Assembly: GCF_018257515.1 (NCBI RefSeq)
Contig: NZ_JAERJR010000006.1
Location: 62,001 to 126,000, forward strand
Source: Tatumella sp. JGM118
GTDB lineage: Bacteria; Pseudomonadota; Gammaproteobacteria; Enterobacterales; Enterobacteriaceae
Direction of reading: 5' to 3'
DNA: 64,000 bases
Part shown: positions 7,996-15,645 of the stretch, piece after piece
How the letters are laid out: every line of letters begins with the position of its first letter
Position numbering within the stretch: the stretch's first letter is position 1
Notes under the pieces: generated by a model
What the model was told of the DNA's origin: nothing
The model's database searches: none
The model's input: only the letters and a program-made list of their open reading frames with translations
Made by a program: the position numbers and the translations under genes

Positions 7996-9609
7996 ATGAA
8001 TATAAACGATGATGTCGTGACGTCGGGGGCTTCCCCGCAACAAAGTAATCATTCTGTCAATGAAACGCTGGAGGACTATACCTTACGTTATGCTCCTTAC
8101 AGTTTCAGACGCTGGGGCAGCCTGACGGTTGCCATTACGGCGCTGGGCGGAATTGCTTATCTGGCAGATTTCTCCATCGGGGCCAGTATCAGTCTTTCCT
8201 ACGGAACAACCAATGCGCTGCTTTCCATTCTGTTTGCGGCGATCATTATTTTCCTGACGGGGATACCGTTAGCCTATTACGCTGCCCGTTATAATATCGA
8301 TCTCGATCTGATTACCCGCGGCGCAGGATTTGGTTATTACGGCTCGGTGGTCACCAGTATTATCTTTGCCAGTTTTACCTTTATATTCTTTGCCCTGGAA
8401 GGATCTATTATGGCCCAGGGGTTACAGCTGGGGTTAGATATTCCCTTATGGCTGGGGTATTTATTATCCACCGTGCTGGTGATCCCTTTAGTGATTTACG
8501 GGATGAAAGTCTTAACTAAACTGCAGATCTGGACGACGCCCTTATGGCTGGTGCTGATGATTGGGCCGGTCCTTTACCTGGTCTGGAAACAACCGGATCT
8601 TCCGCGACAGTTTATGGCCTTTGCGGGGCAGCAGGGCAAAAGCGGCATTAATATGTCTTCTGTGATGCTGGGGGCCGGGGTCTGCCTTGCGCTGATTATG
8701 CAGATTGGTGAGCAGATCGACTATCTGCGTTTTATGCCGGCAAAAACGGCTAAAAATAACAAAACCTGGTGGCTGGCCGTGATTTCTGCAGGCCCGGGCT
8801 GGGTGATCCTCGGGGCCATTAAACAGGCCATCGGCGCCTTCCTGGGGTTCTATCTGCTGACGCTCACGCCCGGGATTAACAGTACCGAACCGGTCCGGCA
8901 GTTCAGCGCCGCTTTCCACGATATGCTGCCTGGCGGAGCTGCGCTGACACTGGCCGTGATCCTGGTGATTATTTCCCAGATTAAAATCAATGTGACCAAT
9001 GCGTATTCCGGTTCTTTGTCCTGGACCAGTGCGTACACGCGGATACGCAAACATTACCCGGGGCGCATCGTCTTTGTACTGGTTAACCTGGCCATCGCAC
9101 TGGCGCTGATGGAAGGGGATATGTTCTCTGTGCTGGGCAATATCCTGGGCTTTTATTCCAACTTTGCCATCGCCTGGGTCACCGTGGTTGCGACCGATAT
9201 TGCCGTCAATAAATACCTTCTCAGGCTCTCTCCTAAGCAGCCTGAATACCGCCGGGATATGTTGTATAGCGTCAATCCGGTGGGAATGGTCTCATTCCTT
9301 GTGGCTGCCGGGCTGTCTATTGCGGCATTTTTCGGTCTGCTGGGGACGTTTCTGACCTCTTACTCACCGCTGATTGCTCTGGTGGTGGCGGCGGTGATGA
9401 CACCGCTGATGGGGCTGCTGACGCGCGGGAAATTTTATATTAAAAACACCTCGGATGGCATCGAAGAGCCCCGTTATGATCACGACGGGGCACCGGTCGG
9501 CACCGTCTATTCCTGTGTTGCCTGCGCCCAGCCTTACGAGCGTCCGGATGTGCTCTTTTCCCGCCAGCATCAGGGCGTGATCTGCTCGTTATGTAAAACC
9601 CTGGAGTAG
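7996..9609 (+). CDS. NCS1-family nucleobase/cation symporter with a C-terminal Cys4 tail
   Basis: An inner-membrane transporter of the cytosine/purine/hydantoin (NCS1) family: 537 residues with about 12 hydrophobic segments between residues 40 and 480. The start has a good ribosome site (AGGAT). Its position after the urea operon suggests uptake of a nitrogen-rich compound, such as a purine, pyrimidine or hydantoin, whose breakdown yields urea or allophanate; this is inference from context. Unusually, the last 30 or so residues carry two CxxC pairs (CVAC and CSLC, about 22 residues apart) in a hydrophilic tail, the pattern of a small zinc ribbon or rubredoxin-like knuckle. I do not recall such a tail in CodB-type permeases. 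The specific substrate cannot be read from the sequence. Confidence 0.85.
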   Translation: MNINDDVVTSGASPQQSNHSVNETLEDYTLRYAPYSFRRWGSLTVAITALGGIAYLADFSIGASISLSYGTTNALLSILFAAIIIFLTGIPLAYYAARYNIDLDLITRGAGFGYYGSVVTSIIFASFTFIFFALEGSIMAQGLQLGLDIPLWLGYLLSTVLVIPLVIYGMKVLTKLQIWTTPLWLVLMIGPVLYLVWKQPDLPRQFMAFAGQQGKSGINMSSVMLGAGVCLALIMQIGEQIDYLRFMPAKTAKNNKTWWLAVISAGPGWVILGAIKQAIGAFLGFYLLTLTPGINSTEPVRQFSAAFHDMLPGGAALTLAVILVIISQIKINVTNAYSGSLSWTSAYTRIRKHYPGRIVFVLVNLAIALALMEGDMFSVLGNILGFYSNFAIAWVTVVATDIAVNKYLLRLSPKQPEYRRDMLYSVNPVGMVSFLVAAGLSIAAFFGLLGTFLTSYSPLIALVVAAVMTPLMGLLTRGKFYIKNTSDGIEEPRYDHDGAPVGTVYSCVACAQPYERPDVLFSRQHQGVICSLCKTLE

Positions 9610-9627
9610 CCCCGGTAACCCCCTCCG

Positions 9628-9659
9628 ACCGCTGATCATCAGGGACGATTATCAGCGGT
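9628..9659 (+). terminator. Hairpin downstream of the NCS1 permease
   Basis: Arms ACCGCTGAT (9628-9636) and ATCAGCGGT (9651-9659) pair perfectly around a 14-base loop, 18 bases after the permease stop. No U-tract follows, so terminator function is only likely. Confidence 0.5.
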
Positions 9660-10107
9660 TATCTGCAAGGATTACCGCCATGCGGAACCCGTTAAGTCAC
9701 TGGCTTTCTGCAGGGCGGCATCACCGGAAGTACACCGAAAAGCCCCGCCGTTGGCAGGCTGCCCTGATTCAGCGCGTTTTTTATTTTCTGTCATGCCATG
9801 GCTTACCACTCTGCCTGGTCGCGCCATTTTTGCCGGCACGGTACGGCGTTTTCCGGAGCCGGCAGCCAGCGCAGAATCATCTCTGTCAGCGATTCTGTTG
9901 CCTCAGGAATTAATCTCGCGGTCAGATAAAAACTCACGACGTATGGCGGGGGATGGCAGGCACATTAAAACGCTAATATGGCCGTACCCTGGTTTTCCCG
10001 GCCCGGTCTGTGTTTATCCTTCACTGACCGAAGGTTCACCGGCGGAAAAAGGAACGTCCCGTATCACACCGGTCCTCACCGCCTTTAAGACAACGAGCGC
10101 GGGCCAC
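9660..10107. other. Intergenic region with no recognised gene
   Basis: Two overlapping plus-strand reading frames begin at 9680 and 9751. The first (77 codons) has an AAGGA ribosome site but no recognisable domain. The second runs antisense through the HNH gene and looks like a shadow. I see no RNA gene. Confidence 0.4.
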
Positions 10108-10986
10108 TCAGGCTTTGAAAACGTTTGTCTGATGCCATTCGATAAATTTATCCGCGGGCCAGTAGGCCTTATTGCCGGGCAGCAGCAGTTTTTTCCCTTC
10201 GAGGTCCCGGAAAAGACGGTCTACCATGGGGCTGCGATTGATGCCGCCGGAGATACGGATGGTAAGATGTTCATCGACCCCGATTGCGCCTCTGTCGAGT
10301 GCCGAATGGTGTACCGAACACAGCGCCAGTCCGTTACTGACCTCGCACGGGCCACCATACTGTTTCCAGCGGATATGTGCCGCTTCCAGCCCGACCAGCG
10401 CCCCATCCAGTCGCAGGTTATAACCGCACACAGCACATTGAGAATGGTATGCCCGCAACACACTCTCGCGGAAACGCGGGTCGCGTGTTTTCATCAGCGT
10501 CATAATATCAAAGCCTAACTGATCGGCGAGTACCTGCTGCAGACTTTCCGGAAAGCGTTCCGTCAGAATATTTTGTGCCAGCTTATCGATCATTGCCGGG
10601 TTTTGATTCAGTGCCCGGAAACTCTCCTCATCAAAGCCCCCGCTGACCTGATGTTCTGTCAGTTCACGTTTTAAAGGCTGGGTATTACCTTTGCGCGGTT
10701 TACAACGTTCGGCATTTTCCAGGCACCAGAAGCTTTCTGTCCTCAGTCGCCAGAAAGGCATGTTCGGGTAATAATCCCGCCGTTTCGGGCCAAATTCCTG
10801 CAGTAACTGCGTCAGTGGCTGCTGGATCTCGTCACCATAATTAAACAGCCTGTGATGGCCTTTTTTATATTGCGATAATACATACAGTATCAGCAGAGGT
10901 TTATGGGGCGCACATTGGTCACCTTTCCGCCAGACAGCGACATCGGCAATGGCCTGGTTCAGGATGTGATATGAGGTCATAGTCAT
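10108..10986 (-). CDS. HNH restriction endonuclease with N-terminal sulfur-binding (phosphorothioate DNA) domain
   Basis: 292 residues in two parts. The N-terminal half (about 20-150; KPLLILYVLSQY, FGPKRRDYYP, PFWRL) fits the SBD fold that reads phosphorothioate-modified DNA in ScoMcrA/SprMcrA-type nucleases. The C-terminal half (about 175-275) is an HNH domain with CxxC (184/187), catalytic-type His204 in EAAHI, Asn218 and the HH pair at 226-227. Such enzymes act as type IV restriction systems, cutting incoming DNA that carries DND-type sulfur modification. No dnd/dpt modification genes are in the window, as expected for a nuclease that must not coexist with that modification. The start lacks a strong ribosome site; an in-frame ATG two codons later is an alternative. 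Family recognition is from memory of motifs. Confidence 0.75.
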   Translation of the reverse strand: MTMTSYHILNQAIADVAVWRKGDQCAPHKPLLILYVLSQYKKGHHRLFNYGDEIQQPLTQLLQEFGPKRRDYYPNMPFWRLRTESFWCLENAERCKPRKGNTQPLKRELTEHQVSGGFDEESFRALNQNPAMIDKLAQNILTERFPESLQQVLADQLGFDIMTLMKTRDPRFRESVLRAYHSQCAVCGYNLRLDGALVGLEAAHIRWKQYGGPCEVSNGLALCSVHHSALDRGAIGVDEHLTIRISGGINRSPMVDRLFRDLEGKKLLLPGNKAYWPADKFIEWHQTNVFKA

Positions 10987-11117
10987 TCGTCACAGCTCAG
11001 GGGGATAACGAGCATGCACGTAACCCGGAGAAAATTCAATATTCACCCGGCGGCGGCAGGCCATCATCGTTAATCAGGCGGGTCTCCGGGGCTGGGGAGA
11101 TCAGTCACCGCCGCCGG

Positions 11118-11310
11118 CAGACAGGCAGACAGGAAGACAGACAAACAGGCAGGCAGGCAGATAAACAGACAAACAGACAAACAGACAAACAGGCAGACAA
11201 ACAGACAGACAAACAGACAAACAAACAGACAAACAGACAAACAGACAAACAGACAAACAGACAAACAGACAAACAGCCAGACAGACAAACAGGCAGACAG
11301 ACAAACAGAC
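11118..11310. repeat. 193-bp tetranucleotide repeat tract (CAGA/CAAA type)
   Basis: About 48 four-base units, mostly alternating CAGA and CAAA with a few CAGG variants, run without a phase break from about 11118 to 11310. Since 4 is not a multiple of 3, all three minus-strand frames stay open and would encode Val-Cys-Leu-Ser/Phe repeats. These are artefacts of the tract. It sits immediately 5' of the surviving cscR fragment. The whole intergenic stretch 10987-11351 contains nothing else I can identify. Confidence 0.95.
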
Positions 11311-11351
11311 TGACCGCCAGCCAGAGATCTGCCGGTGGCAGTCCCGCGGGG

Positions 11352-11564
11352 ATGCCGGGACAGAAAGCCATCTCCCGGTTTCAGGACATCGCGGGGACAG
11401 GGTTTGATAATAGGGTCGGGGAGTTGTTTATTCCGCCATTAACGACAGTGCAACTTCCGCCTGCCGTGATCGGCCGGGAAGCTGCGCTGCATATTATTGA
11501 AGGACGTACCGGTGGGGGCTGTAAGCGGCTTCACTGCCCGCTACTGATCCGCAGTTCCGCCTGA
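11352..11564 (+). pseudogene. cscR: cscR remnant: C-terminal end of the LacI-type sucrose repressor
   Basis: The last 55 or so codons (GFDN at about 11400, then PPLTTVQLP, IGREAALHIIEGR and CPLLIR close to the stop) match the C-terminus of E. coli CscR nearly residue for residue; a degenerate version of the preceding segment (SRFQDIAG) is also visible. The DNA-binding domain and most of the sugar-binding core, roughly the first 265 residues, are absent. The 193-bp tetranucleotide tract lies where they would be expected. The fragment is convergent with cscA. It cannot act as a repressor, so the sucrose genes are either constitutive or controlled by another LacI-family protein. Confidence 0.88.
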
Positions 11565-11570
11565 GGACGG

Positions 11571-13004
11571 TTAACTCAGTGACCAGAGCGCGCCGCTCAT
11601 CAGCACGGCCTTACCGCCGGCAGCGTACAGTGAAAGTTCCCGCTCTCCGGGCCGCGGATAGATTCGGCTACTGAGCACCGCCTCGCCATCATTGACGAAG
11701 ACTTCTGCCGAAGACATGTCCAGAAAGATCCTCAGCGACAGGGACTCCCCGGGGGGTAAAGCAATACTGCGATAACCGTCGATCGCCTCCTCCGGACTGT
11801 GACGCCACAGCACCAGCCGGCCTGCCTGATTATCGACATATAACTGCAGGCTGCTGCCGAGTCTGAGTCCGTAATGTTCGGCCTCGCTTTTCCGCAGGCC
11901 CCACTGTAGCGTGACTTCCACTGCCTGCGCGTTATCCTGTAATACGCGGGTTCCGGTGATCTCCCCGGCAGGGATTGCCTGATGTGAACCGCGCAGGGTC
12001 TCCGCTTCCTGCACCGGCCGCTGGATCAGTTTCCCTTCATGTTCGGAAAGTTCACGGGCCAGCGTCAGGCAACCGGACCAGCGCTCTTTTTTGGAGGGCA
12101 TGGGGGATTCCCACATATCCATCCAGCCAATGATCACGCGCCTGCCGTCACCGGCCGTAAAGCTTTGCGGCGCGTAAAAATCATGGCCATTATCCAGCTC
12201 GGTAAAAGGGCCGGAGGGGATAAAGTCACTGCCCGGAGACCACTGACCCGGGATGACCCCGCTCTGAAACAGGTTACGTTTGTGGTAGCCTTGCGGTGAC
12301 ATCCCCTGCGGGGAGAACATCATATAATGGTGTTTGCCGAGAGCGAAAAGATCCGGACATTCCCACATATAGGTTTCACCATCATCGGCCTGGCCGAGTA
12401 CGCGATCGAAGGTCCATTCACGTAACGAACGGCCACGGTAAAGCAGGATCTGCCCGATATTGTCCGGAGTTTTTGCCCCGACCACCATCCACCAGTGGCC
12501 GTCCTGCTGCCAGACTTTCGGGTCGCGGAAATGCATAATCCCTTCCGGAGGCGTTAACACGACCCCCTGTTTCACGAAATGCACGCCGTCCCGGCTGGTG
12601 GCCAGGCATTGTACCTGACGGATTTCAGCATCATTGCCTTCTCCCGCCAGCCAGACATGGCCGGTATAGATCAGCGAAAGGACACCATTATCGCTGACGG
12701 CACTGCCGGAAAAACAGCCATCTTTATCCTCATCATCGCCCGGCGCCAGGGCGATAGGTTCATGATGCCAGTGCACCATATCTTCGCTGGTGGCATGTCC
12801 CCAGTGGATCGCTCCCCAGTTCTCATTCAGCGGGTTGTGCTGATAAAACGCGTGGTAGCGGTGGTTAAACCAGATCAGGCCGTTGGGGTCATTCATCCAT
12901 CCCGCCCGGGGGGCGAGGTGATAATGCGGGTAAAAAGTGTTACCACGATGATCGCACAGCTCTTCAAGCGCCTTCTGCGCCTTATCCGGACGGGATTGAG
13001 TCAT
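11571..13004 (-). CDS. cscA: Sucrose hydrolase (invertase, GH32)
   Basis: Splits intracellular sucrose into glucose and fructose. The 477-residue glycoside hydrolase family 32 protein has the nucleophile Asp39 in WMNDPNG, the FRDP motif (about residue 160) and the acid/base Glu in ECPD (about 215), followed by the C-terminal beta-sandwich. The start MTQSR matches E. coli CscA in sequence and length and has AGGA at the proper distance; the TTG two codons upstream is rejected. It is transcribed divergently from cscK-cscB. Pairing with a proton-linked permease, not a PTS enzyme, indicates that the substrate is free sucrose, not sucrose 6-phosphate. The gene looks intact although the linked repressor gene is broken. 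Confidence 0.96.
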   Translation of the reverse strand: MTQSRPDKAQKALEELCDHRGNTFYPHYHLAPRAGWMNDPNGLIWFNHRYHAFYQHNPLNENWGAIHWGHATSEDMVHWHHEPIALAPGDDEDKDGCFSGSAVSDNGVLSLIYTGHVWLAGEGNDAEIRQVQCLATSRDGVHFVKQGVVLTPPEGIMHFRDPKVWQQDGHWWMVVGAKTPDNIGQILLYRGRSLREWTFDRVLGQADDGETYMWECPDLFALGKHHYMMFSPQGMSPQGYHKRNLFQSGVIPGQWSPGSDFIPSGPFTELDNGHDFYAPQSFTAGDGRRVIIGWMDMWESPMPSKKERWSGCLTLARELSEHEGKLIQRPVQEAETLRGSHQAIPAGEITGTRVLQDNAQAVEVTLQWGLRKSEAEHYGLRLGSSLQLYVDNQAGRLVLWRHSPEEAIDGYRSIALPPGESLSLRIFLDMSSAEVFVNDGEAVLSSRIYPRPGERELSLYAAGGKAVLMSGALWSLS

Positions 13005-13038
13005 ATTCAATATCCTGATTCAGTAAATTCACCTGATT

Positions 13039-13050
13039 GTTAACGTTAAC
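13039..13050. promoter_or_regulatory. LacI-type operator copy 1 (cscA side)
   Basis: Perfect palindrome GTTAACGTTAAC with the central CG typical of LacI/PurR-family operators, 35 bp upstream of the cscA start. An identical copy lies 64 bp away, close to six helical turns, suitable for looping. Confidence 0.75.
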
Positions 13051-13083
13051 TATGACAAAGATAAAGCCGCTAAGTTTGCTTTT

Positions 13084-13099
13084 TGTGATGTTATTCGCA
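13084..13099. promoter_or_regulatory. CRP-like site between the two csc operators
   Basis: TGTGA-TGTTAT-TCGCA matches the TGTGA-N6-TCACA consensus at 9 of 10 positions. Its place in the divergent control region fits catabolite activation of sucrose genes. Confidence 0.6.
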
Positions 13100-13102
13100 A
13101 AT

Positions 13103-13114
13103 GTTAACGTTAAC
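13103..13114. promoter_or_regulatory. LacI-type operator copy 2 (cscK side)
   Basis: Second exact copy of GTTAACGTTAAC. Retention of both operators alongside a degraded cscR suggests recent loss of the repressor or cross-regulation by a related protein. Confidence 0.75.
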
Positions 13115-13187
13115 CATCCGGATTTGTGATCGAATATGCATATTGCCGATAATTCGCAACGAATTTCGCATAAAGCAGTTTATCAAT

Positions 13188-13208
13188 GTGCTTATGCAGC
13201 ATAAGCAC
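13188..13208 (+). promoter_or_regulatory. 10-bp-arm palindrome overlapping the cscK ribosome site
   Basis: Arms GTGCTTATGC (13188-13197) and GCATAAGCAC (13199-13208) flank one base and end at the SD sequence AGGA, 11 bases before the cscK ATG. As RNA the arms would fold back and compete with ribosome binding only partly because the loop is one base; as DNA it could be an operator. Role unknown. Confidence 0.6.
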
Positions 13209-13219
13209 AGGATAAAAAC

Positions 13220-14140
13220 ATGTCAGTGAAAGTGTGGGTGTTAGGGGATGCGGTGGTGGATCTGTTACCGGAGGCCGATGGCCGCCTCCTGCCGTGTCCC
13301 GGCGGAGCGCCGGCCAATGTGGCCGTGGGTATCGCCAGGCTGGATGGACGCAGTGGTTTTATCGGCCGGGTGGGGAGTGATCCTTTCGGTGCCCTGATGC
13401 AAAAGACTCTGCAGGCGGAGGGCGTGGATACCGCTTACCTGACTGAAGACGAAGGGCACCGGACGTCGACCGTCCTGGTGGCACTTGAACAGGGCGAACG
13501 CTCATTCACCTTTATGGTTCGTCCGTCTGCCGATCTGATGCTGGAAAAAACCGATCTTCCCCGATGGCATCGCGGTGAGTGGTTACATCTCTGTTCGATT
13601 GCTCTGTCGGCGGAGCCCTCACGCAGCAGTGCATTGGCCGCAATGTCAGCACAACGGGACGCCGGCGGATTTGTCAGTTTTGACCCGAATATTCGCCAGG
13701 ATCTCTGGCCCGATACCCGGCGATTACAGGAGTGCCTGCAACAGGCGTTACAGCTGGCCGATGTGGTCAAACTTTCAGAAGACGAACTCACCTTTATCAG
13801 CGGAGAACCGCTCAGCGATCGGGGTATCCGCACGCTGGCGGCAGAGAATGATATCCGGTTATTGCTGGTCACCCGCGGAGCCGACGGGGTGGCGGTTTTT
13901 TGGCGGGGGGAGGTCCGCCATTTCCCGGGCAGGCCGGTGACCTGTATCGACAGTACCGGGGCCGGGGATGCCTTTATGGCCGGTTTACTGGCCTGGCTGG
14001 CGGCGCGGGGCTTTCCGGAAAACGAAGAAGAATTACAACAGATGATCGACCAGGCCCAGCGGTGTGGTGCGATAGCGGTGACGGCAAAGGGGGCGATGAC
14101 GGCACTGCCCCGTCGGCAGGCATTGACTCAGGGAAAGTAA
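13220..14140 (+). CDS. cscK: Fructokinase
   Basis: Phosphorylates the fructose released by sucrose hydrolysis to fructose 6-phosphate. The 306-residue PfkB-family kinase shows the N-terminal substrate signature GGAPANVAVGIARLDG (about 28-43) and the C-terminal ATP/catalytic signature DSTGAGDAFMAGLL with the catalytic Asp near residue 250. Sequence and length follow E. coli CscK. Ribosome site AGGA precedes the ATG. It is co-transcribed with cscB, 60 bp downstream, and divergent from cscA, with the shared control region carrying two LacI-type operators and a CRP-like site. Confidence 0.95.
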   Translation: MSVKVWVLGDAVVDLLPEADGRLLPCPGGAPANVAVGIARLDGRSGFIGRVGSDPFGALMQKTLQAEGVDTAYLTEDEGHRTSTVLVALEQGERSFTFMVRPSADLMLEKTDLPRWHRGEWLHLCSIALSAEPSRSSALAAMSAQRDAGGFVSFDPNIRQDLWPDTRRLQECLQQALQLADVVKLSEDELTFISGEPLSDRGIRTLAAENDIRLLLVTRGADGVAVFWRGEVRHFPGRPVTCIDSTGAGDAFMAGLLAWLAARGFPENEEELQQMIDQAQRCGAIAVTAKGAMTALPRRQALTQGK

Positions 14141-14200
14141 CAGCCAAACCGCGCTTCCCGTGGACAGTATCTCCATTTTATTAACGACAGGCAGGTGATT

Positions 14201-15457
14201 ATGACGCTGAATATCCCCTTCAGAAATGCGTACTATCGTTTTGCATCCGGTTACTCGTTTCTCTTTTTTATCTCCTGGTCATTATGGTGGTCGCTGTATG
14301 CCATCTGGCTGAAAGGGCATCTGGGGCTGTCCGGTACCGAATTAGGGACGCTGTACTCCGTTAACCAGTTCACCAGTATGCTGTTTATGGTGGTCTACGG
14401 CATTATTCAGGACAAACTGGGCCTGAAGAAAACGCTGATCTGGTGTATGGGGATCGTGCTGCTCCTGACCGGGCCGTTTATGATTTATATTTATGAGCCG
14501 TTGCTGCGAACCCACTTTTCGGCGGGCCTGGTGCTGGGCTCACTCTTTTTCGGTCTGGGGTATCTGGCCGGTAGCGGCCTGCTGGACAGCTTCACCGAAA
14601 AAATGGCCCGCAGTTTCCACTTTGAATACGGGACGGCCCGTGCCTGGGGATCTTTCGGTTACGCCGTCGGGGCATTTTTCGCCGGTATCTTTTTCAGTAT
14701 TAATCCGCATATTAATTTCTGGCTGGTGTCGTTATTCGGTCTCGCATTTATCGCGATCAATTTCCGGGTGAAATTTCAGCCTCAGCATTGTGTGACCACC
14801 GGGGAAGGCCGCGTCAAAAAAGAGGATTTCCTCGCGGTGTTTAAAGATCGCAATTTCTGGATCTTCGTGCTGTTTATTGTCGGGACCTGGTCCTTTTATA
14901 ATATCTATGACCAGCAATTGTTCCCGGTCTTTTATGCCGGCCTGTTTGAATCCCGTGAGGTCGGTACACGGGTTTACGGCTATCTCAACTCGTTCCAGGT
15001 CATATTGGAAGCCCTCTGTATGCTGGTGGTCCCCTTCTTTGTGAACCGTGTCGGCCCTAAGAATGCGTTGCTGCTGGGGGTAGTGATTATGATGCTGCGG
15101 ATCCTGTCCTGTGCGCTGTTTGTTAACCCTTATATTATTTCGCTGGTGAAGTTATTACATGCGATAGAAGTGCCGCTGTGTGTGATTTCAGTGTTCAAAT
15201 ACAGCGTCGCCAATTTTGATAAACGGCTCTCTTCGACGATCTTTCTGGTGGGATTCCAGATTGCCAGTTCCGTCGGGATCATTTTTCTGTCTGCGCCGAT
15301 CGGGATCCTGTTCGATAACGCAGGCTACCGGACCGTATTCTTCGCCATCTCCGGCATTGTGTTTCTGATGTTGCTGTTCGGGAGGGTATTACTCAGTAAA
15401 AAACGGGAATGCCCCGGCGCTGAACCTGCGGCAGCCACCGCGCCCGGAACACTATAG
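14201..15457 (+). CDS. cscB: Sucrose:H+ symporter (LacY family)
   Basis: Imports sucrose across the inner membrane with a proton. 418 residues, 12 predicted membrane segments, MFS oligosaccharide:H+ symporter family; the N-terminus LNIPFRNAYYRFASGYS and the GLKKTLIWCMG loop follow E. coli CscB closely. ATG at 14201 is preferred over the GTG six bases upstream because it aligns with the E. coli start and has AGGCAGG at a suitable distance. It is the second gene of cscK-cscB. The last 15 or so residues, rich in Ala/Pro, diverge from E. coli. Confidence 0.95.
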   Translation: MTLNIPFRNAYYRFASGYSFLFFISWSLWWSLYAIWLKGHLGLSGTELGTLYSVNQFTSMLFMVVYGIIQDKLGLKKTLIWCMGIVLLLTGPFMIYIYEPLLRTHFSAGLVLGSLFFGLGYLAGSGLLDSFTEKMARSFHFEYGTARAWGSFGYAVGAFFAGIFFSINPHINFWLVSLFGLAFIAINFRVKFQPQHCVTTGEGRVKKEDFLAVFKDRNFWIFVLFIVGTWSFYNIYDQQLFPVFYAGLFESREVGTRVYGYLNSFQVILEALCMLVVPFFVNRVGPKNALLLGVVIMMLRILSCALFVNPYIISLVKLLHAIEVPLCVISVFKYSVANFDKRLSSTIFLVGFQIASSVGIIFLSAPIGILFDNAGYRTVFFAISGIVFLMLLFGRVLLSKKRECPGAEPAAATAPGTL

Positions 15458-15502
15458 AACCGCGGGATAGCCTGCCGACGAGGTATTCATCCCGATGTAT
15501 TT

Positions 15503-15540
15503 GCCGGTAATAACGACCCTGGAGGTCATTGATTACCGGC
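15503..15540 (+). terminator. Long hairpin downstream of cscB
   Basis: Outer arms GCCGGTAAT (15503-15511) and ATTACCGGC (15532-15540) enclose inner complementary GACC/GGTC. It lies between cscB and the convergent permease gene and could end transcription from either side, though no long U-run follows. Confidence 0.55.
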
Positions 15541-15645
15541 ATTCGGAAGCGAGTACCGATGGCCTCTTTGCCGTAAGTTGCCTCCCGCATAAGCGTGCAA
15601 TTGCGGGAATGTGGTGAGGCCTCTTATGAGAGGACAATGTAACTG

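Noticed and set aside
9680-10518. Two plus-strand frames (77 and 255 codons) downstream of the NCS1 gene
   Set aside because: The longer one is largely antisense to the HNH gene; the shorter has no domain and an Arg/Cys/Pro-rich composition typical of noncoding DNA.
11070-11371. Three overlapping minus-strand frames rich in Cys-Leu-Ser-Val
   Set aside because: Direct translation of the tetranucleotide tract in all three frames; low-complexity artefact.
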